Positions 49,394 to 57,399 of a DNA stretch of 64,000 nucleotides are shown piece after piece. Where the stretch lies: assembly GCF_900091725.1 (NCBI RefSeq), contig NZ_FMBW01000043.1:372001-436000 (forward strand), given 5' to 3'. The notes under the pieces are model-generated. The model ran no database searches. It was not told where the DNA came from and was given only the letters and a program-made list of their open reading frames with translations. A program made the position numbers and the translations under genes. The stretch's first letter is position 1; every line of letters starts with the position of its first letter. This DNA is from Streptomyces sp. DvalAA-43. Lineage in GTDB: Bacteria; Actinomycetota; Actinomycetes; Streptomycetales; Streptomycetaceae.

Positions 49394-51066
49394 CGGTCCC
49401 CTGGGTCAGGCCCGACCAGCTCGGGCAGTACGCGGCGCACCGCCTCGGTGACGGCGGGCAGGGCATCGTCTACGGGGTGCCCCAGGCACCGGGCAGGCTG
49501 AGCGGACAGCTGGCCTACAAGGAGTACCGGCCACAGGTACTCCCGGACCCCGACGCACTGCACGCGCTCGCCGGCTCCCTCTCCACCCTCGACCCCGCCG
49601 ACCAGTCCTTCCTCTCCCAGCGGCTGGCCTGGCCGACCGCGCTCGTCTACACGGGCAGCGCGCCCACACAGCTGCCGATCCCCGCGAACTCCGGCACCAC
49701 CGTGGTCGGCTTCCTCATGCAGCGCGTGGGAAGCGGGTTCGAGTTGAACAGCGCCGCGATCGGCGGTGTCAAACAGCAGGGCCTGGAGTTTCTGCTCAAC
49801 CCGGAGACGTTCCTCCAGACCATCGGGCTGACGCTCGACGACCGCACCAGGCTCGATCTGCTCACCGACCTCGCCTCGACGCTCAGCCGACTGCACAAGG
49901 GTGGCGTCGTGGTGGGCGATCTCTCCCCGAAGAACGTCCTGTTCACCCTGGTCGGTGCGCCCCGTGTCCTGCTGATCGACTGCGATTCGATGCGGTACCG
50001 CAATCGGGACGTACTGCCCCAGGTCGAGACCACCGGCTGGAGCGTCCCGGAGTCGGCGAAAGCCACACCGGCCTCGGACACGTACAAGTTCGGGCTGATC
50101 GCCGCGAGGATCTTCAACCAGGACCAGGTCAGCACGGATCTGGGGCCGTTGCGTGGCGTCACGGCCGAACTGGCGGACCTCGCGCAGCGCAGCACGCGGA
50201 GTGACCCGGCCCGGCGACCGGCGCTGGCGGAGTGGCTCCGTCCACTGGAGCAGGCACGCAACCGGACGCAGCCGGGCAAGCGCACCAAGGTCAAGGCCCC
50301 GGCGCCGCCGACACCACGCCCCGTCCGGACCCCTGCACCCGTTCCCCCCAGGGCCGGAACGGGTCCGACAAGAAACCCGACGAGAACCCCGGCAAGAAAC
50401 CGGGCAGGAACCCCGGCCGGAGGGTCGTCGTCGGGCAAGGCCGCCGCAGGTGTCGTCGCCGCCATCCTGGGAGTGATCCTGCTGTCCGCGCTCGCGCACG
50501 GTCGCGGCACGTCGGGCGACGACTCCGGCACCACCGCGAACCCCGGTGTTTCCACCAGTCCGTACGTGCCCGACGATTCGACGTACGACCCGCCCGTCGA
50601 CCCGGATCCGCCCGTAGACACGGACGACACGGCGACCGAGGATCCGGCGACGGAGGCACCCGACCCCGCCCCGCCGGCCAAGGATCCCGCCCCCGCAACG
50701 ACGGAAGCCCCGGCCCCGCCACCGCCGCCACCTCCTCCACCTCCTCCACCTCCTCCACCTCCTCCTCCACCACGCCCGAACTACTACGGCGCCATTGCCG
50801 TGGCGCCCAACGGCGCCTACGGCAGAGCCTGGGACCACAAATCCGCGAACGCCGCCCGGCAAGGAGCACTGAACAGCTGCCCCGGCAGCTGCAAGGTCCT
50901 CGTGACGTTCGCCAACAGCTGCGGCGCCGTCGCCTACAACCCCGACGCCCACCGCTACTGGGGCGGCCAGGGCGCCAGCCAGACCGAAGCCGAGAACAGC
51001 GCGATCGCCCATGCGGGCGGCGGGCGCTGGATCACCGCGGTGTGCACCACGCGGTACACCTCCTGA
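49390..51066 (+). CDS. Transmembrane protein-kinase-like protein with extracellular DUF4189 domain
   Basis: Protein of 558 aa. Residues 1-300 form a kinase-like domain: Gly-rich LGDGGQGIVYGV, candidate Lys in LAYKEYRP, catalytic loop VVVGDLSPKNVLF (Asp177; HRD replaced by VGD) and metal site VLLIDCDSM (Asp197; DFG replaced by DCD). A basic/Pro linker leads to one TM helix (~350-370, AAAGVVAAILGVILLSALAH). An acidic Pro/Asp/Thr stretch and 19 consecutive prolines follow. The C-terminal ~95 residues (YYGAIAVAPNGAYGRAWDHK, four Cys) match DUF4189, expected outside the cell. The altered HRD and DFG suggest an atypical kinase. The combination with vWA and PP2C is that of TerY-P triads. Confidence 0.82.
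   Translation: MTVPWVRPDQLGQYAAHRLGDGGQGIVYGVPQAPGRLSGQLAYKEYRPQVLPDPDALHALAGSLSTLDPADQSFLSQRLAWPTALVYTGSAPTQLPIPANSGTTVVGFLMQRVGSGFELNSAAIGGVKQQGLEFLLNPETFLQTIGLTLDDRTRLDLLTDLASTLSRLHKGGVVVGDLSPKNVLFTLVGAPRVLLIDCDSMRYRNRDVLPQVETTGWSVPESAKATPASDTYKFGLIAARIFNQDQVSTDLGPLRGVTAELADLAQRSTRSDPARRPALAEWLRPLEQARNRTQPGKRTKVKAPAPPTPRPVRTPAPVPPRAGTGPTRNPTRTPARNRAGTPAGGSSSGKAAAGVVAAILGVILLSALAHGRGTSGDDSGTTANPGVSTSPYVPDDSTYDPPVDPDPPVDTDDTATEDPATEAPDPAPPAKDPAPATTEAPAPPPPPPPPPPPPPPPPPPPRPNYYGAIAVAPNGAYGRAWDHKSANAARQGALNSCPGSCKVLVTFANSCGAVAYNPDAHRYWGGQGASQTEAENSAIAHAGGGRWITAVCTTRYTS
50716..50772 (+). repeat. Poly-proline microsatellite (19 Pro codons, CCTCCTCCA units)
   Basis: Nineteen consecutive proline codons sit inside the kinase gene, largely as repeated CCTCCTCCA 9-mers. 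The length may vary by slippage in 3- or 9-base steps, which would keep frame. Translation would need EF-P. Confidence 0.85.
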
Positions 51067-51184
51067 GAGCACCGTTCCGGACCGGGGCGGGGCGCGCCGG
51101 GCGGCGGGCGGCGGGCCGGTCGGCCGTGGCCGGATCCGCCGCCCCGGGTGCCCTGATGTCAGAGGCCGTATCTATGGTTTCGGC

Positions 51185-51688
51185 ATGGCAGTCCCCGCGA
51201 TCATCCCCATCGCCCATGAGCCGGACTACCGGACCGACACCATCGGGCGGTACTCGGACGGCCAGTTCCTGGCCTCGATCACCTACGCCTTCCCGGAAGG
51301 ACTCGTGGTCGGCGACGGCTGGGAGGAGCACAAGCGCCTCTACACCGTCCTCCACCGGTTCGACCACGAGGGCCGGCACGTCGACTCGGACATCCGGTGC
51401 GCCGGAACATACGCCGAGCAGCAACGACGCCCGCAGGGCGAGGACTCCGTGACGGCACGGGCGCGGTCGCGGATGGCGGAGCTGCTCGACGGCCTTCCCG
51501 GTCGCGAGTACGGGGACATCGCGATCCGGCCCTTCCGGCTGACGGTCGACGGCGTGCGCTTCGGCCTGGTCGTCGAACATCATGACGGCGACGGGAACGA
51601 GGACGAGGAGGACGGGGAGGACTGGGCCGAGCTCCACCCCGACGGCCTCGGCTTCTACGCCCCCTGGGACGGCCTGTACGACACCTGA
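51185..51688 (+). CDS. Conserved hypothetical protein, 167 aa
   Basis: Small soluble protein with ATG 51185. The sequence (PIAHEPDYRTDTIGRYSDGQ, FLASITYAFPEG, DIAIRPFRLTVDGVRFGLVV, acidic EDEEDGEDWAELHPDGLGFY) looks well folded and, from memory, resembles a Streptomyces family often auto-annotated as formate hydrogenlyase regulator HycA. I would not rely on that name. No catalytic motif is seen. It lies 118 bases after the kinase gene and 26 bases before the RraA-like gene, with which it may be cotranscribed. Confidence 0.7.
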   Translation: MAVPAIIPIAHEPDYRTDTIGRYSDGQFLASITYAFPEGLVVGDGWEEHKRLYTVLHRFDHEGRHVDSDIRCAGTYAEQQRRPQGEDSVTARARSRMAELLDGLPGREYGDIAIRPFRLTVDGVRFGLVVEHHDGDGNEDEEDGEDWAELHPDGLGFYAPWDGLYDT

Positions 51689-51714
51689 CGCGCGCACCCG
51701 GACGATGGAGGAAC

Positions 51715-52338
51715 ATGAACGACAAGAGCGGGTTCAAGGACGTCTCCCCGACCACCCTCGCCGATCTCCTCGGGCGCGGGCAGGTCATGGACATCGGCAT
51801 CCGGCCCCTGTGGCCCTCGGTCCCGCGCGTGGCCGGCCCGGCGTTCACCGTCCGGTGCCCCCCGGGCGACAACCTCATGCTCCACGCTGCCATCCATCGC
51901 GCGGAGCCCGGTTCCGTCATCGTCGTCGAGTCCGGTGATGTGGACTACGCGCTCGCCGGCGGCAATGTCTGCGCCGTCGCCCGACGCCGGGGCGTCGCGG
52001 CGTTCGTGACCGACGGGGTGATCCGTGACCTCGCGGAGGTGCGCGAGATGGGATTCCCCGTCTTCGCCAGGGGCGTCATCCCGATCCCGGGAACGAAGAA
52101 GGCCGTCGAACCGCTCAACCGGCGGGTGCGGTGCGGCGGTGTGGACGTGGACGCCGGCGACATCGTGGTGGCGGACGAAGAGGGCATCGTGGTCGTACCC
52201 CGCACCGGGCACGAGCAGGTGCTCCTCGACGCACGGGCGAAGGCCGCCAAGGAGGCCGCCGAATCGCTCGACGCGTGGGAGGCGGCGCATCGCGCCCGCA
52301 TCGACGGCATCCTGCGCAGCGGCGGATTCGAGGACTGA
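51715..52338 (+). CDS. RraA / HMG-CHA aldolase-like family protein
   Basis: Protein of 207 aa. It carries the family core: PPGDNLMLHAAI, GDVDYALAGGNVCAVARRRG, FVTDGVIRDLAEV (conserved Arg-Asp), PVFARGVIPIPG and VADEEGIVVVP. Proteins of this fold are either RNase E inhibitors (RraA) or Mg-dependent pyruvate aldolases (HMG/CHA aldolase). The intact RD pair is compatible with aldolase or oxaloacetate decarboxylase activity, but the substrate is unknown. ATG 51715 has a GATGGAGG RBS. Confidence 0.85.
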   Translation: MNDKSGFKDVSPTTLADLLGRGQVMDIGIRPLWPSVPRVAGPAFTVRCPPGDNLMLHAAIHRAEPGSVIVVESGDVDYALAGGNVCAVARRRGVAAFVTDGVIRDLAEVREMGFPVFARGVIPIPGTKKAVEPLNRRVRCGGVDVDAGDIVVADEEGIVVVPRTGHEQVLLDARAKAAKEAAESLDAWEAAHRARIDGILRSGGFED

Positions 52339-52583
52339 CCTCCGCAGAACGACGGCCGGGCGCCGGATCCGGGGAGACCACCACCCCCAGGAGCCCGGCG
52401 CCCGGCCGTCTTCACCTCCCCCACCCCCGTACGGACGCACAGCGCGCGCGGTCGCGGCGGTCCGGGTGGACCATGGAACGCATGGCGCGCACCGGACACA
52501 TGTTTGCCGTACCGGCCTGACCTGCAACTGCCGTGCCGACACGCGCGGGCGTCACCCGAACACCACACCCCGGCGCATGCCTC

Positions 52584-52604
52584 ATCTCATATCTGAGATA
52601 ACCT
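52584..52604 (+). promoter_or_regulatory. Operator-like inverted repeat overlapping a leaderless -10 box before the XRE-MurA gene
   Basis: ATCTCA-TATC-TGAGAT (52584-52599) is an inverted repeat that runs into TAACCT (52599-52604), a TANNNT -10 element 6 bases before ATG 52611. There is no RBS, so the transcript is probably leaderless. The repeat is well placed for autorepression by the XRE domain of the encoded protein (inference). Confidence 0.5.
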
Positions 52605-52610
52605 TTCGCC

Positions 52611-54140
52611 ATGTCAGACGATTACCTCGTACGCATCGGCAAGCTCATACGTGACGCCCGTCAGCATCGGGGCTGGACACAGAGTCAGCTCGCCGAGGCG
52701 CTCGCCACCAGCCAGAGCGCCGTGAACCGGATCGAGCGCGGCAACCAGAACATCAGCCTTGAGATGATCGCGCGCATCGGTGAGGCACTCGACAGCGAGA
52801 TCGTGTCGCTCGGCTACGCCGGGCCCATGCACCTGCGGGTGGTCGGCGGTCGCCGGCTCTCGGGCTCCATCGACGTCAAGACGAGCAAGAACGCGTGCGT
52901 GGCCCTGCTCTGCGCCTCGTTGCTCAACAAGGGCCGTACCGTACTGCGCCGCGTGGCCCGGATCGAAGAGGTCTACCGCCTCCTGGAGGTGCTGAACTCC
53001 ATAGGCGTGCGGACCCGGTGGATCAACGAGGGAACCGATCTGGAGATCGTCCCGCCCGCCCGGCTCGACATGGACGCCATCGACGCGGACGCCGCCCGCC
53101 GGACCCGCTCCATCATCATGTTCCTCGGTCCGCTGCTGCACCGCATGGACCGGTTCAAACTTCCCTACGCGGGCGGTTGCGACCTCGGTACGCGCACCAT
53201 CGAGCCGCACATGATCGCGCTGCGCCGCTTCGGTCTGGAGATCGCCGCGACCGAGGGGATCTACCACGCCCAGGTCGACCACTCGGTCACCCCCGGCCGC
53301 CCCATCGTGCTGACCGAGCGCGGTGACACCGTCACCGAGAACGCCCTGCTGGCCGCCGCCCGGCACGACGGCACGACCGTCATCCGCAACGCGTCGTCCA
53401 ACTACATGGTCCAGGACCTCTGCTTCTTCCTGGAGGCCCTGGGCATACGCGTGGACGGCATCGGCACAACCACCCTGACCGTGCACGGAGTTCCGCACAT
53501 AGACGTGGACGTCGACTACTCCCCCTCCGAGGACCCGGTCGAGGCGATGAGCCTCCTCGCCGCCGCCGTGGTGACGGAGTCCGAGCTGACGATCCGCCGG
53601 GTGCCGATCGAGTTCCTGGAGATCGAACTCGCGGTACTGGAGGAGATGGGCGTCGACTGCGACCGTACGACGGAGTACGCCGCCGACAACGGCCGCACCC
53701 GGCTCGTCGACCTCACGGTCCGCCCCTCCAAACTGGAGGCGCCGATCGACAAGATCCACCCCATGCCGTTCCCCGGGCTCAACATCGACAACGTGCCCTT
53801 CTTCGCGGCGATCGCCGCATCGGCCCACGGCCAGACCCTCATCCACGACTGGGTCTACGACAACCGGGCCATCTACCTCACCGACCTGAACCGCCTCGGC
53901 GGCAGGCTCCAACTCCTGGACCCGCACCGGGTCCTGGTCGACGGCCCGACCCGCTGGCGCGCCGCCGAAATGATGTGCCCGCCCGCCCTGCGCCCCGCCG
54001 TGGTGGTACTGCTCGCCATGATGGCGGCCGAGGGCACGTCCGTACTGCGCAACGTGTACGTCATCAACCGCGGGTACGAGGAACTCGCGGAGCGCCTCAA
54101 CTCGGTGGGCGCACAGATCGAGATCTTCCGGGACATCTGA
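52611..54140 (+). CDS. XRE-family HTH fused to MurA-like UDP-GlcNAc 1-carboxyvinyltransferase
   Basis: Protein of 509 aa. Residues 6-62 are an XRE/Cro helix-turn-helix (IRDARQHRGWTQSQLAEALA, SQSAVNRIERGNQNISLEMI). From residue 75 the rest is an EPSP-synthase/MurA fold: Lys93-Asn94 (TSKNACVALL), Cys190 in the MurA active loop (AGGCDLGTR) and NIDNVPFFAAIAASAHGQTL. The key Lys, Asn and Cys are retained, so phosphoenolpyruvate transfer to UDP-GlcNAc is possible, and the Cys would make it fosfomycin-sensitive. From memory, such HTH-MurA fusions occur in Streptomyces besides the housekeeping murA. The likely role is a DNA-binding, substrate-sensing enzyme or autoregulator. Confidence 0.88.
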   Translation: MSDDYLVRIGKLIRDARQHRGWTQSQLAEALATSQSAVNRIERGNQNISLEMIARIGEALDSEIVSLGYAGPMHLRVVGGRRLSGSIDVKTSKNACVALLCASLLNKGRTVLRRVARIEEVYRLLEVLNSIGVRTRWINEGTDLEIVPPARLDMDAIDADAARRTRSIIMFLGPLLHRMDRFKLPYAGGCDLGTRTIEPHMIALRRFGLEIAATEGIYHAQVDHSVTPGRPIVLTERGDTVTENALLAAARHDGTTVIRNASSNYMVQDLCFFLEALGIRVDGIGTTTLTVHGVPHIDVDVDYSPSEDPVEAMSLLAAAVVTESELTIRRVPIEFLEIELAVLEEMGVDCDRTTEYAADNGRTRLVDLTVRPSKLEAPIDKIHPMPFPGLNIDNVPFFAAIAASAHGQTLIHDWVYDNRAIYLTDLNRLGGRLQLLDPHRVLVDGPTRWRAAEMMCPPALRPAVVVLLAMMAAEGTSVLRNVYVINRGYEELAERLNSVGAQIEIFRDI

Positions 54141-54559
54141 GGCGCCTCCGGAAAAGTTCCACCGCACCCCTCTTGACCTGCATAAATGCAAGGCCAGAGA
54201 GGCTGCGGTGGCACCTCTGGGACTTTTCTGGGACTTTGGCCGGGGCTCGACGCGATCAGCCTCCCGCACTCGCGCCACGACGTCGGCCGCCATCTCGGTG
54301 TCGAACGACAGGTCCGTCCACGGCAAAACTTTCCCTGTCATTCGATCGAGTAGAGGTCAGAACGCTGTGGCCGAGTGCTGTTGTCACGATCGGCTTGATC
54401 CACCTCCTCGCCTTGCCGGCTTGCTGGCGTTCAGAACCTCTGAACTAACAGCCTGTGGTTGCCGTTTGGAGACGCCTCAGCAGTGCGCAGACCGTGGACT
54501 ACACCAGAGACAAGCTCCAGGCGCTTCCCCTCCGATCGGCGGGCTGACCATGAGGACGC
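54141..54559. other. Gene-poor 419-bp stretch, possible remnant
   Basis: No gene with convincing family sequence is seen. On the minus strand a frame from ATG 54341 gives a plausible helical peptide (WTDLSFDTEMAADVVARVRE) before it becomes antisense to the MurA gene, so it may be a broken gene end. GC drops here compared with the MurA gene. It marks the boundary of the lower-GC patch that continues through the DUF262 gene. Confidence 0.4.
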
Positions 54560-56836
54560 TCATCCCCAGTGTTCCTCCTGGTAGCGCAAGAGGTCATCGC
54601 CGTGGAGTTGCTTGGTGGCGTTGCCGACCCGGACCCAGAAGTCGGTGGCGCCGTTGCCACCCTTGGCGGGCTTGGCGAAAACCGGCTTGCCTGCTGCAGC
54701 AACGCTGATCTGACAGACGACATTGCCGGAAATCTCGGGGAAGCGTACGCGGACGGTGGTCGCTGTCGAGGTCGACAGGCTGTTGTCGAGAAGTTGGCGC
54801 ACGAAGAGCTCGTACCCGTCGATGCTGGCCTGCGACTCCAGAGTGGTGAGGTCGTTCTCGATGCCGAGGACGGTCCCGTCGTCAGCGACGCCGACATACA
54901 GGTTTCCGCCCTCGCCGTTCAGGAAGCCGCAGACGGCCTTGACGATGTTATGCCGTAGCGACTTGTCGGCCTCTCGGTTATGGACGTTCCAGCGGGCGCT
55001 AGCCTTGAACTCGGTGCCCTGGGACTCGCCGGCGGCGATCATGTCGGCCGGGGTGGTTGGAACATACACAGGGCGTTCCCCTGTGAGGGTTTCGAACGCT
55101 TCCCGCACGACTTTGGCGATTAGCCGGCGCCGCCGTTCCAGGAAGGTGAAATAGTCAAGCTGTTCCCAGCCGACCGGGAGCGCGTGCCACCGCACCTGCC
55201 GCTCGAGCACCTTCGGGTCCATCGCATACGTGATCCTCGGCCAGTAGTCGCGTGGTGCGTCGGTGTTGGGCAGCTCGTCCGCCGGCCACGTCACGTAGGC
55301 CATGTTGGCGATGGCATTGACTTGGCGCCGGTCCGTGATACCCATTCCGGCGAGCGCCTTGCGGTGGAACAGGTTGTCCCGGCCGACAGCCTTGGCGGGC
55401 TGGACTGAAGGGTCCAGCAGATCACGGATTCGTTGGTCGCTGAAGAGCATTTCGGCGTCGAGGATATTGAGCGCCGCCTGGTAGGCGAACAGCACTGGTG
55501 AACGCGATGAGGATGTGTCCAGCCGGTTCGGGAGGGAGATGTCCCAGTAGTCGCCGGTGAAGTTCGCAGCGATGATCCGGTCGAGTTCCGCGGTGAAGGC
55601 TCGGCCGTCACCTGGCAGCAGACTGCCAATCCGTCCCAGGTCAAACTCCATCTGTGACTCCGGCGAGTTGGAGTATCGGCCGGTGGTGTGCGCCATGAAG
55701 AACCACCGTGCGATCACGGGACGGAGTTCATCGACCGGCAGTCCGAAGTCGTGGCGCCCGATCAGCCAGATCGTGTAGCTGTACAGCAGGGCATTGTCGG
55801 AGGTGATCATCTTGCGACTGCGGAAGCCGGCTGCCGTGACGCACTGGAAGAACTCGTGCCAGCTGGTCAGGTCCAGGACCTTCGTGTGTGCTTGGGCGAG
55901 GCGGTTGAACTGCTCCTGCCGTCGAGTGGCGGTGACCTTGCCGGTTTCAAGATCCTTGCCTCGTAGGACGCTGTAGACATGCTGCAGCCGGGCGCGCCTG
56001 AAGGCGACAGCGACAGCTACGCGCAACAGTTGGTCTGGGCTAGGGTCCAGAAAGGCATTTCGAGGGCTCGGACCGGGGAGTCCTGCTATCACCGCGCCGC
56101 GACTGAAGCCTTCGAGCTGGCGGCGGCCCTTCTCCCAATGCACTGACATCAGGGTGAGAATGAAGTCGGACTGGTTGAGCTTCACGCCTTCGGAGTTGAT
56201 GCGCACAAAGATGTCGGCGACCTGCTCCTCGTTGGCCGAAGCACCCAACTCCACAACCTGGAAGCGGAACTCGTGCAGGTCCCGGACCCTATCTACGCGT
56301 TCTTCGAGCTCATCCTTGGCAGCGTCCGACAAGGGCTGGCCGATGGCCTGTTCGAGCCGCTGGAAAAACTGCCGGACGGTGGGTTTGTAACCGCCCTGGG
56401 CCCATAGCGCGGTGATGTCCGGAATGAAGTGCGCGTCGCGCTCGATCGCCGCGTCCGTGACCTCGAACGTCTGGTCCTCTGGATGGAACGCGATGCGAAC
56501 GTTGATCTCGTCGAAAGACTTAGTGACGATCTTGCGCCCAGTGAGGACAGCGAACAGGGCGGTGAGCCGCTGCTGCCCGTCAACAACCAACAGCTGAGGC
56601 GCCCGATCACCGGCTTCCGTTCCGATCTGTCGCGTCCCCACCTCAGCGCCTGTCTCCCAGAACATCAGGGTGCCGATCGGGTAGCCCCGATACATCGAGT
56701 CGAAGAGATCGCGGGTCTTCGCCGCGGACCAGACGAACGGGCGTTGGATGTCGGGGAGTCCGATACGGCCGCCTTCGATGTTCTCGATCAGATGCCGGAG
56801 CGTGTAACCGGTGTCGCGATACAAAGTGGGTGGCAC
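54560..56836 (-). CDS. DUF262 (GmrSD-like) protein with C-terminal AlbA_2/Schlafen-like domain
   Basis: Protein of 758 aa; GTG 56836 follows AGGAGCCC. The N-terminal DUF262 domain has IGLPDIQRPFVW (27-36), LFDSMYRGYPIGTL and the hallmark VVDGQQRLTAL (DGQQR, 86-90), as in GmrS, where it binds and hydrolyses NTP. The middle is helical. Residues ~605-758 look like AlbA_2 (divergent AAA_4/Schlafen): ESQGTEFKASARW, VCGFLNGEGGNLYVGVADDG and VLGIENDL. There is no DUF1524 HNH nuclease, so it is not a canonical GmrSD type IV enzyme. Base composition is less GC-rich (36 of 60 bases at 54781-54840 by hand count), suggesting horizontal transfer. A defence role is likely by domain content and location. 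Confidence 0.85.
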   Translation of the reverse strand: MPPTLYRDTGYTLRHLIENIEGGRIGLPDIQRPFVWSAAKTRDLFDSMYRGYPIGTLMFWETGAEVGTRQIGTEAGDRAPQLLVVDGQQRLTALFAVLTGRKIVTKSFDEINVRIAFHPEDQTFEVTDAAIERDAHFIPDITALWAQGGYKPTVRQFFQRLEQAIGQPLSDAAKDELEERVDRVRDLHEFRFQVVELGASANEEQVADIFVRINSEGVKLNQSDFILTLMSVHWEKGRRQLEGFSRGAVIAGLPGPSPRNAFLDPSPDQLLRVAVAVAFRRARLQHVYSVLRGKDLETGKVTATRRQEQFNRLAQAHTKVLDLTSWHEFFQCVTAAGFRSRKMITSDNALLYSYTIWLIGRHDFGLPVDELRPVIARWFFMAHTTGRYSNSPESQMEFDLGRIGSLLPGDGRAFTAELDRIIAANFTGDYWDISLPNRLDTSSSRSPVLFAYQAALNILDAEMLFSDQRIRDLLDPSVQPAKAVGRDNLFHRKALAGMGITDRRQVNAIANMAYVTWPADELPNTDAPRDYWPRITYAMDPKVLERQVRWHALPVGWEQLDYFTFLERRRRLIAKVVREAFETLTGERPVYVPTTPADMIAAGESQGTEFKASARWNVHNREADKSLRHNIVKAVCGFLNGEGGNLYVGVADDGTVLGIENDLTTLESQASIDGYELFVRQLLDNSLSTSTATTVRVRFPEISGNVVCQISVAAAGKPVFAKPAKGGNGATDFWVRVGNATKQLHGDDLLRYQEEHWG

Positions 56837-57399
56837 AGCCGAGGGCTCCTAACGCCCGAAGGCAACTGGCCGGCGGAACGACCAGAGCGTGGGAACAGCA
56901 TCAGACTTCTACCACGCGGGTACACCACAGCGCAGGGCCAACGGCGCTCCCCACAAGGACGAATTCACGGCAGCGGGACCCAACTAGGCCAATCTTGAGG
57001 GGTCACGGGGATGAGCCTCGTCGTGCGTCACGCGATCTCGTCGAGAGGACATCGCACGAACGTTTCGCGGACCGCGGTACCGAATCGACGGACGCGGCAA
57101 CGAGTAACCCTCACGTCGACATCCCTGCGGGGTGTCCGGGGTTGCCTGCCCCGATCGCAGCGGGGCGTCCCATGCGCAGGGCTCGCACGTCGGTTCTCAG
57201 CCAGCGTACAGTCCGATCCAGCCGCTCACCTCCCTGACCTGCTTCAGCCCCAGCAGAAGACGCGGCCGCCCGTCCTAGACTGTCCGCATCCGCGTACGCC
57301 GTCGGCCGGACGCGGCCTCCCCGTGCGTCCGGCTCCTCCGGGACCGCCCGCACCGCCGACAACAGCACGATCAGGTTCGATAGGGGTGGGGGCACGGCC
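56837..57399. other. 563-bp divergent intergenic region
   Basis: No supported gene. It separates the DUF262 gene (minus) from the kinase-helicase-methylase operon (plus). TAGACT at 57276-57281 is a possible -10 box for the kinase gene, about 118 bases upstream of its start. The first half shares the lower GC of the DUF262 gene. Confidence 0.4.

Noticed and set aside
50716..50772. CRISPR-like or mobile repeat
   Set aside because: The repeats are 9-base proline codons without spacers inside a coding region.
52614..54341. 575-residue minus-strand frame opposite the XRE-MurA gene
   Set aside because: Within the MurA gene it is His/Gly/Arg/Asp-rich antisense shadow typical of high-GC DNA; only the part outside MurA (54150-54341) was kept as a doubtful remnant.
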